A stretch of 42,558 bases of DNA. Source: an uncultured Bacilli bacterium (GTDB taxonomy: Bacteria; Bacillota_I; Bacilli_A; RF39; UBA660). This document shows, piece after piece, positions 33,495 through 40,917 of this stretch (positions are counted from its first letter, which is position 1; the number at the start of each line of letters is the position of its first letter). The notes under the pieces are model-generated. The model saw only the letters and a list, made by a program, of their open reading frames with translations, was not told the origin of the DNA and made no database searches. The DNA lies in the NCBI GenBank assembly GCA_944359085.1, contig CALVSQ010000007.1, positions 1-42,558 on the forward strand. Direction: 5' to 3'. The position numbers were made by a program, and so were the translations under genes.

Positions 33495-33986
33495 CTATTT
33501 AACAAACTTAACCGTTATATATTTTTCTTCTTCATATAATTCTTGAATAGTTCGCATTATATTGTTAGCTAAGGTTGAATCATTTTCTTCTTTTTTTACA
33601 ACAACTTCAATTTGACCATTTCTTATTTTTACAAAACTTTCTAAATTATAAACTTCTTTTATTTTATTTTCTAATTTTTCTTCTTCACCTTTATTCATAT
33701 TTAATTCTTTCATTTTGTCAAAAGCTTTATTTTTTTCTTCAATAGTTCCATCTCCATTTAATATTAATTGTAGATTTTCCATCTCTTTTAATAATTCTTC
33801 TTCTGCTTCTACTCTTAATGCTACTAAAACAGTACTTTCGGTAACATTAGTGGTTGGCTCTTCTTCTTTTGTATAATTACCATTTGTACTAATTAATAAT
33901 TCACTTGGCATAGTGATATAATAAACACTTAATACTAAAATAAGACTAAATAAAGTTAAAAACCAAATACTTTTTTTATTTATCAT
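33495..33986 (-). CDS. spoIIIAH: SpoIIIAH-like sporulation channel protein
   Basis: A 163-residue protein with an N-terminal membrane helix (about 7-25), a Glu/Thr-rich linker, a helical stretch (about 50-105, RVEAEEELLKEMENLQLIL) and a C-terminal beta-alpha EscJ/PrgK-like ring-building domain (LENKIKEVYNLESFVKIRNGQIEVVVKK). SpoIIIAH on the mother-cell side joins forespore SpoIIQ to form the feeding channel. Usually spoIIIAH is the last gene of the spoIIIA operon; here it stands apart, upstream of gerE and gerM. ATG 33984-33986 has SD AGGTGAAT. No clear terminator follows, so read-through to gerE is possible. Confidence 0.87.
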   Translation of the reverse strand: MINKKSIWFLTLFSLILVLSVYYITMPSELLISTNGNYTKEEEPTTNVTESTVLVALRVEAEEELLKEMENLQLILNGDGTIEEKNKAFDKMKELNMNKGEEEKLENKIKEVYNLESFVKIRNGQIEVVVKKEENDSTLANNIMRTIQELYEEEKYITVKFVK

Positions 33987-34036
33987 AAATATTCACCTAT
34001 CAAATTATATTCATAAATAATTAAAATATTAATCAA

Positions 34037-34066
34037 TTGACAATTAAATAGAAATTATTGTATAAT
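34037..34066 (+). promoter_or_regulatory. Sigma-A promoter of the poly-G pilin-like gene
   Basis: Perfect TTGACA (34037-34042), 18-base spacer, perfect TATAAT (34061-34066). The start site near 34073 places AGGAG (34081-34085) in the leader. Confidence 0.85.
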
Positions 34067-34094
34067 TTAAATATAAGAATAGGAGTTAGATAGT

Positions 34095-34145
34095 ATGAAT
34101 AAAATAGCAAATAGCAAAAATGGGGGGGGGGCATTTACAAAATAA
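34095..34145 (+). other. True start segment of the pilin-like gene, out of frame in this sequence
   Basis: ATG 34095 follows AGGAG (34081-34085) by nine bases and is the only start here with an SD. It reads MNKIANSKNGGG through the G-run, then AFTK and stops at TAA 34143-34145. With one G less in the run it would continue into the pilin frame (next feature). Confidence 0.65.
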
Positions 34146-35781
34146 TGCTTTTACCTTAACAGAATTAATTGGTGTAGTAATTATATTAGGTATAATATCT
34201 TTACTAGCATTCCCACCAATATTAAATGCAATAAGAAGTACTAAAGGTAAGATAAGTGATGCTAGTAAAGAAATACTTTATAACGCAGTAGGATTATATG
34301 TTAGTGACAATATCAATAATTATCCAAAATATAATGGAAATAAATATTGTGTAACTGTAAATGAATTAGTTAAAGGAGAATACTTACCAACTAAAGTATA
34401 TGATTCAGTAACAGGAAATGAAATACCACAAGATAGTAAAATTGAAATAAATATAGAGAATGATATTTATAGTTACAATTTAAATAATGAATGTAAAGAA
34501 TATTATAAATATGGTCCATTAATAAAAGTTTTATTAGGTCAATATAATGAATCAAATACAACTGGATTAGTAAAAGACACAACAAATGAAAATATATATT
34601 ATTATAAAGGAACTAATGAAGAAGTAAGTAATAACTTTTTATGGTATGGAGGACATCAATGGCGAGTAATAGAATTTGATACAAATGAAAATACATTAAC
34701 ACTTATAACGCAACAACCATTAACAGCAATTCAACCCGCAAGTAGTGTATGGACAAATGAAGAAACATATAATTCAAGTCATGTAAACACATGGTTAAAT
34801 GAATATTTTTGGAATAGTTTAGATAGTAAAATTCAAAAAAATATAATAGATAGTACATTTAATGTAGGAATATACACAAATGTTAATGAAATAACAACGA
34901 TTAAAAAAGTGGGTTTATTAAATGAAAATCAATATAAAAGAGCTGGCGGAATAAATTCTTTTTTAAATATTGATGAATATTTTTGGCTGGGAAATAGATA
35001 TGATAATAGTCAAACTAGAATTGTTAGTGGATTGGATTATGTAAATGTTCCTACTACACATAATTATGGTGTTCGATCAATAATAAAAATAAATAATATT
35101 ATTGTAACTGAAGGAGAAGGGACTTTAACTTCAAGTTATAAAAGTTCAATTAGAGTAACAAATATTAATGAAATACAAGTTGGGGAATATATAAATGTTC
35201 CATATAATGGTAATGATAATGCATGTGGAAGTGATAATATGTGTTCGTTTAGAGTAGTAAGTAAAGATAATGACAGTGTAAAAGTAATATTAAATGGATT
35301 ATTACCAAATACATCTTCATATGGTAGTACATCTACTATTACTACAAATCACACAATTTATACAGTTCTTAATAATTTTGCTAGTAATATAAGTAATATG
35401 TATCGTTATGGTCAAAATAAAACGTTTTATATAGGTGATTATCCATCAAGTTCAAATTATGTATCCATTAAAGATGAAACATTGTTAGCTAATGTTGGAT
35501 TACCATCAGTTGGAGAAATGTTTTGCAGTAATGATATTGATATGAATCTAATTAAAAATTTTGTAGATGATGATACTATAGAAAATTCAAATCTATATGG
35601 AAATTTTTGGACAATGAATAGAACAAATTCAACTAGTGTTCGCGTTATTGGACAATCTGGAGGTTTAGGAGCTGAAACTATTACAAATAATGGTTATGTT
35701 CGACCTGTAATATTTTTAAAAAACAATTTAGAATTTACAGGTGGAGATGGAACAGCTCAAAATCCTTATACGTTAGATTAA
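34120..35781 (+). CDS. Pilin-like surface protein, probably phase-variable (frame broken at a poly-G run)
   Basis: The open frame gives 553 residues with a prepilin N-terminal segment AFTLTELIGVVIILGIISLLAFPPI (Glu at +5 after the Ala-Phe cut point). The large extracellular part contains two related domains: about 155-350 (WYGGHQWRVIEFDTNENTLTLIT ... GVRSIIKINN) and about 360-553 (CSFRVVSKDNDSVKVILN ... GYVRPVIFLKNN), each with a similar end; the last is GGDGTAQNPYTL. The frame opens with ATG 34120, which has no SD and sits in the G-run; the likely real start is ATG 34095, out of frame by one base. The protein is therefore probably OFF in this sequence and ON with nine G. Function: pilus-type or adhesive surface protein, inferred. 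Confidence 0.8.
   Translation: MGGGHLQNNAFTLTELIGVVIILGIISLLAFPPILNAIRSTKGKISDASKEILYNAVGLYVSDNINNYPKYNGNKYCVTVNELVKGEYLPTKVYDSVTGNEIPQDSKIEINIENDIYSYNLNNECKEYYKYGPLIKVLLGQYNESNTTGLVKDTTNENIYYYKGTNEEVSNNFLWYGGHQWRVIEFDTNENTLTLITQQPLTAIQPASSVWTNEETYNSSHVNTWLNEYFWNSLDSKIQKNIIDSTFNVGIYTNVNEITTIKKVGLLNENQYKRAGGINSFLNIDEYFWLGNRYDNSQTRIVSGLDYVNVPTTHNYGVRSIIKINNIIVTEGEGTLTSSYKSSIRVTNINEIQVGEYINVPYNGNDNACGSDNMCSFRVVSKDNDSVKVILNGLLPNTSSYGSTSTITTNHTIYTVLNNFASNISNMYRYGQNKTFYIGDYPSSSNYVSIKDETLLANVGLPSVGEMFCSNDIDMNLIKNFVDDDTIENSNLYGNFWTMNRTNSTSVRVIGQSGGLGAETITNNGYVRPVIFLKNNLEFTGGDGTAQNPYTLD
34122..34131 (+). repeat. Homopolymer run of ten G
   Basis: Ten consecutive G in an otherwise very AT-rich sequence, a few codons after the start of a surface protein gene. 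The run length sets the frame, as in known slipped-strand contingency loci. No other G or C run of this kind is present in the window. A homopolymer sequencing error is the alternative. Confidence 0.8.
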
Positions 35782-35782
35782 T

Positions 35783-35804
35783 AGAAACGAAAGTTTCTTT
35801 TTTT
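35783..35804 (+). terminator. Terminator after the poly-G pilin-like gene
   Basis: Stem AGAAAC (35783-35788) with GTTTCT (35793-35798), GAAA tetraloop, then T-run. Confidence 0.85.
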
Positions 35805-35865
35805 ATAAAAAAATATATAAAATATATATAATTATAAAAAAATATGTTTATTTTTAAAAACTTTA

Positions 35866-35874
35866 TGATATAAT
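35866..35874 (+). promoter_or_regulatory. Extended -10 promoter of rpsB-tsf
   Basis: TGA-TATAAT (35866-35874). The -35 is weak (GTTTAT). The start site would be near 35881. Confidence 0.6.
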
Positions 35875-35880
35875 ATTAAT

Positions 35881-36025
35881 GGCTTTTTTAAACCGCTTAC
35901 ATTCGGGGATTGCTATATTAGAAAATGTAAATATACACAGATATGGATTTTTATGCCTAGTGCTTAATATTAAGTGGTGTAATTTTGAAATATCTCGAAG
36001 TAATAACAAAAGGAGGAATTAAATA
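35881..36025 (+). promoter_or_regulatory. Structured leader of rpsB, possible S2 autoregulation site
   Basis: A leader of about 145 bases before rpsB. It contains TTACATT (35896-35902) pairing with AATGTAA around 35925, and a stem around the CTTAATATTAAG palindrome (near 35962-35976) inside AGTG/GTGG-type flanks. This is more G/C-rich than typical intergenic DNA here. Ribosomal protein operons often bind their own product in the leader; that is inference. Confidence 0.45.
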
Positions 36026-37027
36026 ATGGCAGTTGTGTCAATGAGTTATTTACTTGAAGCTGGTGTTCATTTTGGACATCAAACAAAAAGATGGAATCCT
36101 AAAATGAAGGAATACATCTATACTTCTAGAGATGAAATCTATATTATCGATTTACAAAAAACAGCTAAAAAAATCGATGAAGCTTATGCAGCTTTAAAAG
36201 AAATCGTGGCAAATGGTGGTAAAGTTTTATTTGTTGGTACTAGAAAACAAGCTCAAGAAGCTATTAAAGAAGAAGCAATTAGATCAAATTCTTATTATGT
36301 AACTGAAAGATGGTTAGGGGGAACTTTAACTAATTTCAAAACAATTAGAAGAAGAATTAGAAGATTAGAAGAAATTGAAAAAATGGAAGCTGATGGAACA
36401 TTTGATTTATTACCTAAAAAAGAAGTTATTGGATTAAAGAAAGAATATGCTAAATTAGATAACTTATTATGTGGTATTAGAGAAATGACTAAATTACCTC
36501 AAGCTTTATATATTGTAGACCCTTCTAAAGAAGAAATTGCTATAAGAGAAGCAAGAAAATTAAATATTCCAGTATTTGGAATTGTTGATACTAATTGTGA
36601 TCCTGATATGGTTGATTATGTAATACCTGCTAATGATGATGCTATTAGAGCTGTAAAATTAATTACAAGTGCTATGGCTAATGCAGTTATCGAAGCAAAT
36701 GGTGGAGAAATAATTGATTATGCCAATGATAAAAAAGAAGAAAATGCTACTGAAGTTATGCAAAAAGCTTTAGAAACAGTTAAAAAAAGAGAAGAAAGAC
36801 CAAGAAAAGAAAATAAACCATTAAAAAAAGCTTTTAACAAAAAAGATTTCAAAAAAGAAGAAAAAAAACAAGTAAAAGAAGAAGTAAAAAATGAAACTAA
36901 AGTTGAAGAAAAAAAAGTTGATTTAGAATCTTTAACTGTAGCTGAATTAAGAGATTTAGCTAAAGAAAAAGAAATCAAAGGTTATTCAACTATGAAAAAA
37001 GCTGAATTATTAGAAGCTTTAAAATAA
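36026..37027 (+). CDS. rpsB: Ribosomal protein S2 with C-terminal Rho_N-like extension
   Basis: 30S subunit protein uS2. Residues 1 to about 235 are a normal S2 ([57 protein letters not shown]). The protein is 333 residues, about 80-100 longer than usual. Residues about 236-297 are a Lys/Glu-rich, probably unstructured linker, and 298-333 form a domain ([20 protein letters not shown] then [13 protein letters not shown]) that looks like the Rho N-terminal/SAP-like nucleic-acid-binding fold. SD AAAGGAGG precedes ATG 36026. tsf follows 12 bases later, the classic rpsB-tsf pair. Confidence 0.97.
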   Translation: MAVVSMSYLLEAGVHFGHQTKRWNPKMKEYIYTSRDEIYIIDLQKTAKKIDEAYAALKEIVANGGKVLFVGTRKQAQEAIKEEAIRSNSYYVTERWLGGTLTNFKTIRRRIRRLEEIEKMEADGTFDLLPKKEVIGLKKEYAKLDNLLCGIREMTKLPQALYIVDPSKEEIAIREARKLNIPVFGIVDTNCDPDMVDYVIPANDDAIRAVKLITSAMANAVIEANGGEIIDYANDKKEENATEVMQKALETVKKREERPRKENKPLKKAFNKKDFKKEEKKQVKEEVKNETKVEEKKVDLESLTVAELRDLAKEKEIKGYSTMKKAELLEALK

Positions 37028-37039
37028 GGAGAGATAATA

Positions 37040-37912
37040 ATGATAAGTGCTAGTTTAGTAAAAGAATTAAGAGAAGCAACTGGTGCTGGTATGCTTGATT
37101 GTAAAAAAGCCTTAGAAGCCACAAATGGTTCTATAGATGAAGCTATCAACTGGTTAAGAGAAAAAGGAATTAGTAAAGCTGCTAAAAAAGCAGATAGAAT
37201 TGCTGCAGAAGGTTTAGCTGCTACTTTAATAGATGGTAATAAAGCTGTTATTGTTGAAGTAAATTCAGAAACAGATTTTGTTGCTAAAAACGAAGAATTC
37301 AAATCATTAGTAGATACTATTTTAAAAGCTATCATTAACAATGATGTTAAAACTAATGAAGATGTTTTAAAATTAAATGTTGATGGAGAAACTATCGAAG
37401 ATTTAATTGTTAGTAAAACAGCTAAAATTGGTGAAAAATTATCTTTCAGAAGATTTGAAAAATTAACTAAAGAAGATAATCAAGTATTTGGTTCTTATTT
37501 ACACATGGGTGGAAAAATTGCTGTATTAGTAACTTTATCTAATACAACAGAAGAAGTTGCTAAAGATGTTGCAATGCATGCAGCAGCTATGAGACCTACT
37601 GTTGTAAGAAGAGATGAGTTAGCTAAAGAATTAGTTGATAATGAAAGAGAAGTACTTAAAAAACAAGCTATGGAAGAAGGAAAACCTGCTAATATAGCTG
37701 AAAAAATGGTTGAAGGTAGATTATTAAAATTCTATCAAGAATCATGTTTAGAAGAACAATCTTTCGTTAAAGATGATAGTATCAATGTTTTAACTTATGT
37801 TAAAAATAATGGTGGTACTATTGATAATATGGTAAGATTTGAAGTTGGCGAAGGAATGGAAAAAAGAGAAGAAGATTTCGCTAGCGAAGTTGCAAAACAA
37901 ATTGGTGCTTAA
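37040..37912 (+). CDS. tsf: Elongation factor Ts
   Basis: Nucleotide exchange factor for EF-Tu. The 290 residues match the family. N-terminal UBA-like domain with LVKELREATGAGMLDCKKAL, the core with EVNSETDFVAKN (the TDFVAKN exchange motif), MHAAAMRPTVV, and a C-terminal KFYQESCLEEQSFVKDD segment. SD AAGGAGAG precedes ATG 37040. It is co-transcribed with rpsB and ends in a terminator that overlaps the stop codon. Confidence 0.98.
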   Translation: MISASLVKELREATGAGMLDCKKALEATNGSIDEAINWLREKGISKAAKKADRIAAEGLAATLIDGNKAVIVEVNSETDFVAKNEEFKSLVDTILKAIINNDVKTNEDVLKLNVDGETIEDLIVSKTAKIGEKLSFRRFEKLTKEDNQVFGSYLHMGGKIAVLVTLSNTTEEVAKDVAMHAAAMRPTVVRRDELAKELVDNEREVLKKQAMEEGKPANIAEKMVEGRLLKFYQESCLEEQSFVKDDSINVLTYVKNNGGTIDNMVRFEVGEGMEKREEDFASEVAKQIGA

Positions 37913-37924
37913 TGCACCTTTTTT
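37904..37924 (+). terminator. Terminator after tsf
   Basis: Stem GGTGC (37904-37908) with GCACC (37914-37918), loop TTAAT containing the stop TAA, then six T. Confidence 0.8.
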
Positions 37925-37953
37925 GTATAAAATAATTATTTAATTCCATAATA
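37924..37953 (+). promoter_or_regulatory. Sigma-G/F-like promoter before the 143-aa gene
   Basis: TGTATA (37924-37929) fits TGHATR, followed by 17 bases and CATAATA (37947-37953), which fits CATAHTA. No good sigma-A pair exists here. In AT-rich DNA a chance match is possible. Confidence 0.45.
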
Positions 37954-37970
37954 TAGTTGGAGATGATATT

Positions 37971-38402
37971 ATGAATGAAAATAATGAATTATTAGAATAT
38001 ATTTACCAAGATAGTGAAATGGCAAAATATTCAATAGAAAAATTAATTAATGAATTAAAAGGTAAAGATAATAAAATTATTAAAACATTAGAAGATATAT
38101 TAAAAAAATATGAAGAGTATTATAAAAGTATTAAAAAGCAATTGAAAGGTGTAAAGGCAAAGCCAATCGGTATGATGGCTAAAATAGGATCAAGTTTAGG
38201 GATAAAAAAAGAAGTTATTAGTGATAATAGTGATGCTAGTATTGCTGATATGTTAATAAAAGGTATATCAATGGGAACATTAGATATGGAAAAGAAAATT
38301 AGTCAATATGATGAAATTGCTGATAAAAAAACTATTAAACTAGCAAAAGAATTTTTAGAATTTCAAAATGAAACTATAAATGGTTTGAAAAAATATTTAT
38401 AG
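37971..38402 (+). CDS. Hypothetical helical protein, possible forespore gene
   Basis: A 143-residue protein that seems to be a four-helix bundle: helix 1 (about 5-30, YIYQDSEMAKYSIEKLINEL), helix 2 (about 35-58), a Gly/Met-rich turn (KPIGMMAKIGSSLGI), helix 3 (about 87-110, ASIADMLIKGISMGTLDMEKKI) and helix 4 (about 118-143). This layout recalls ferritin-like/PA2169-type four-helix proteins, but no iron-binding Glu/His pattern is complete. SD TTGGAGATGAT precedes ATG 37971. A sigma-G-like promoter lies upstream and suggests expression in the forespore. Function unknown. Confidence 0.75.
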   Translation: MNENNELLEYIYQDSEMAKYSIEKLINELKGKDNKIIKTLEDILKKYEEYYKSIKKQLKGVKAKPIGMMAKIGSSLGIKKEVISDNSDASIADMLIKGISMGTLDMEKKISQYDEIADKKTIKLAKEFLEFQNETINGLKKYL

Positions 38403-38405
38403 TTT

Positions 38406-38434
38406 TTTACTATTTTAGTAAAATATGGTATAAT
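38406..38434 (+). promoter_or_regulatory. Sigma-A promoter of the second glycosyltransferase gene
   Basis: TTTACT (38406-38411), 17-base spacer, TATAAT (38429-38434) with an extended TGG. An 8-bp hairpin TTTTACTA/TAGTAAAA lies inside the spacer and may be the end of the previous transcript. Confidence 0.65.
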
Positions 38435-38464
38435 GTAAATATAAGTTTTAGGAGTGAAATTTTA

Positions 38465-39694
38465 ATGATACAATTTATTTATTATATTTTATTTATTATG
38501 TCTTTGGCATATGGTTTATATTTTTTATTAACTGGTTTTTTTGCGTTTAAAAATATTAATAAAAAATTAATAAAAAAACATAAACCAAAACACAAATTTG
38601 CTATTTTAATTGCTTCAAGAAATGAAGAAGGAGTTATTGGAAATTTAGTTAAAAGTTTATTAAAACAAGATTATCCAGAAGATTTATATGATGTTTATGT
38701 AATACCTAATAATTGTACTGATGATACAGAAAAAGCTGCTAAGAAAGCTGGAGCTAAAATTATTAAATGTACTGTACCAACAAAATCAAAAGGTGAAGTT
38801 TTAAAATTTACATTTGATAAATTATCTAAAAATAAAGATATCGATGCATATATAATATTTGATGCTGATAATGTTGTTCATCCAGAATTTTTAGCAAGAA
38901 TGAATGATGCATTATGTGAAGGTCATAAAGTTGCACAAGGATTTAGAGATAGTAAAAACCCAAGTGATAACTGGATAAGTGGAAGTTATTCTATATTTTA
39001 TTGGATTCAAAATTTCTTTTTTAGTAAAGCACGTATGCAAATGGGTGGAGCTGCTAGTATAAATGGTACAGGATTTATGATAAAAAAAGAAGTTATTGAC
39101 GAATATGGATTTAATACATACACTTTAACTGAAGATGTTGAATTTACAGCTCAATGTGCTTTAAGAGGAATAAAAGTTATGTTTGTTGAAGATGCACTTA
39201 CATATGATGAACAACCAACAGAATTTAAGCAATCTTGGAAGCAAAGAAAAAGATGGTCAATGGGTAATATGCAATGTTTTAAAAGATATTATAAAGATTT
39301 ATTTAGAACATATAGTAAAACAGGTTATATTGCTTGTTTAGATATGTTATTATCTTTTATGGCACCATACGTTCAAGTTTTAGCAACTTTATTAACAGTT
39401 GTATTAATATTATTTAGAATATTTGATGTACAATTATATGATGTATTCTCATATATGTATTCATATGGTATATTATTTTTCATAGTTACTTATTTAGCTA
39501 ATGTTGTAATTAATATATTTGTTATTAGATATAATAAGAAAAGCGTTAAAGATATAATGTCAGGTATATTATTATTCTCACTTTTCATGTTAACATGGAT
39601 ACCAATTAACTTTATCTGTTTATTTAAAAAAGATTTAGCTTGGGAACCAATAAAACATAAAAGAAGTATGGATATTGAAGAAATAAAAAAATAA
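38465..39694 (+). CDS. Membrane glycosyltransferase family 2
   Basis: A 409-residue processive-type GT2. Parts in order: N-terminal membrane helix (about 4-27), GT-A domain with ILIASRNEEGVIGNLVKSLL, IPNNCTDDT, the FDADN metal motif, GGAASINGTGF, TLTEDVEFTAQCALRG, DEQPTEF and QRKRW, then three or four C-terminal membrane helices (about 285-390). All catalytic motifs are kept. It is a paralogue of the gene at 30974; this one has stronger similarity to beta-1,6/1,3-type N-acetylglucosamine and glucan synthases, but the sugar cannot be assigned. SD TAGGAGTGA precedes ATG 38465. Confidence 0.92.
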   Translation: MIQFIYYILFIMSLAYGLYFLLTGFFAFKNINKKLIKKHKPKHKFAILIASRNEEGVIGNLVKSLLKQDYPEDLYDVYVIPNNCTDDTEKAAKKAGAKIIKCTVPTKSKGEVLKFTFDKLSKNKDIDAYIIFDADNVVHPEFLARMNDALCEGHKVAQGFRDSKNPSDNWISGSYSIFYWIQNFFFSKARMQMGGAASINGTGFMIKKEVIDEYGFNTYTLTEDVEFTAQCALRGIKVMFVEDALTYDEQPTEFKQSWKQRKRWSMGNMQCFKRYYKDLFRTYSKTGYIACLDMLLSFMAPYVQVLATLLTVVLILFRIFDVQLYDVFSYMYSYGILFFIVTYLANVVINIFVIRYNKKSVKDIMSGILLFSLFMLTWIPINFICLFKKDLAWEPIKHKRSMDIEEIKK

Positions 39695-39732
39695 TTTAAA
39701 TAAAAAAGGACAAAATACAAATGGTGAGTTTT

Positions 39733-40128
39733 ATGAAAAAATTTATTCTATTTGTATTTTTTTTATTATTTATAAATAATCCTTCTATGCCTGTTTTTAA
39801 TGAGATAAAATTAGAATCTAATACATATATTTTAGAATTTCCTAATCAAAATATATCTACTAATAATTTTTATTTATATTTTAATGATATAAATGTTGTA
39901 TGGATTGAACCATATATTAATGATTTATATAAGATAAAAAAAAGATATCAATTTAAAGATGTTCAAACATTTAAAAATGATGTTATTAATGAATTAATAA
40001 AAAACAATTATAAAAATGAATCAATAAATCTTAATATTTCTGGAATTATAATAAAAAAAATAAAAGTTAATTGTGATTTAGATAAAATAAAAAAATTAAA
40101 CATTGAAAATATTATTATAAATCAATAA
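39733..40128 (+). CDS. Hypothetical secreted or membrane-anchored protein
   Basis: A 131-residue protein that I do not recognise. Start ATG 39733 is chosen because GGTGAG (39723-39728) is the SD; the in-frame ATG 39721 precedes it. Residues 1-17 are a hydrophobic signal or anchor (MKKFILFVFFLLFINN). The rest is a small beta-strand-rich domain with aromatic stretches (NFYLYFNDINVVWIEPYI) and a Lys/Asn-rich end. It lies 38 bases after the glycosyltransferase gene with no visible terminator, so it may be co-transcribed and act with it outside the membrane. Confidence 0.7.
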   Translation: MKKFILFVFFLLFINNPSMPVFNEIKLESNTYILEFPNQNISTNNFYLYFNDINVVWIEPYINDLYKIKKRYQFKDVQTFKNDVINELIKNNYKNESINLNISGIIIKKIKVNCDLDKIKKLNIENIIINQ

Positions 40129-40133
40129 ATTGT

Positions 40134-40161
40134 TTGAAAAATATGAAAAAAATGGTATAAT
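40134..40161 (+). promoter_or_regulatory. Sigma-A promoter of the hydrolase-ddl operon
   Basis: TTGAAA (40134-40139), 16-base spacer, TATAAT (40156-40161) with an extended TGG; SD AAGGTGAG follows. Confidence 0.7.
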
Positions 40162-40176
40162 TAAGAAGGTGAGAAC

Positions 40177-40917
40177 ATGGTAATAAAAGATGTAGATATT
40201 AATTATGTAGATTATGGTACAAAGAGTAATCCAATTGTTTTGTTACATGGTTGGGGACAAAATATAGAAATGATGCAAGGACTTGGGAATCAATTTATTA
40301 ATACTAATAGAATTATAATAGTTGATTTACCAGGTTATGGCAAAAGCGAAGAACCGAAAGAAGTATGGACTGTTGATGATTATGTTTTATTTTTAAAAGA
40401 ATTGTTAGATAAATTGAATGTTGATAATCCTATAATAATTGGTCATTCATTTGGTGGGAAAATAGGGTTATTATATGCTACAAAATATAATGTAAAAAAA
40501 TTAATTTGTTTAGCTAGTCCTTATAAAAAGAATGTTAAAAAATTATCTTTAAAAACTAAATTATTAAAAACTGCTAAAAAGATACCAGTTTTAAATAAAT
40601 TAGAAGGATTTGCTAAAAGACATATTGGTTCAACTGATTATAAGAATGCCAGTGATATGATGCGTAAAATATTAGTTGAAACAGTAAATTATGATATATC
40701 TGATCAATTATATAAAATTAAATGTCCAACTTTACTTATTTGGGGAACCATGGACCAAGCAGTTAGTATCAATGATGCATATGAATTAGAAAAATTGATT
40801 GATAATTGTGGATTAGTTACTTATGAAGGCTGTTCTCATTATGCTTATTTAGAAAGATTTGATCAAACAGTAAGAGTACTTAAAAGTTTTATAGGAGATG
40901 ATAATAATGAAAATTAA
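40177..40917 (+). CDS. Alpha/beta hydrolase
   Basis: A 246-residue alpha/beta-hydrolase fold enzyme. Seen: the oxyanion region LLHGWGQN, VDLPGYGKSEEP, the nucleophile elbow GHSFGG (Ser), the acid in LLIWGTMDQAV (Asp), and the catalytic His in YEGCSHYAYLE. The triad is complete. A short cap with basic Lys-rich helices (about 120-160) sits between strand 6 and the acid. The substrate is unknown; esterase or lipase-like activity is probable. Its end overlaps the start of ddl by 11 bases, so both are made from the same transcript. Confidence 0.9.
   Translation: MVIKDVDINYVDYGTKSNPIVLLHGWGQNIEMMQGLGNQFINTNRIIIVDLPGYGKSEEPKEVWTVDDYVLFLKELLDKLNVDNPIIIGHSFGGKIGLLYATKYNVKKLICLASPYKKNVKKLSLKTKLLKTAKKIPVLNKLEGFAKRHIGSTDYKNASDMMRKILVETVNYDISDQLYKIKCPTLLIWGTMDQAVSINDAYELEKLIDNCGLVTYEGCSHYAYLERFDQTVRVLKSFIGDDNNEN

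Noticed and set aside
34120-34122. ATG at the G-run as the start of the pilin-like gene
   Set aside because: There is no SD, the codon lies in the homopolymer, and the resulting MGGGHLQNN start is an artefact of the frame. ATG 34095 with AGGAG is far better.
36718-37341. Minus-strand ORFs opposite rpsB and tsf (86 and 119 codons)
   Set aside because: They are antisense shadows of Lys/Glu-rich and Ala-rich coding sequence, Ser/Phe-rich with no SD.
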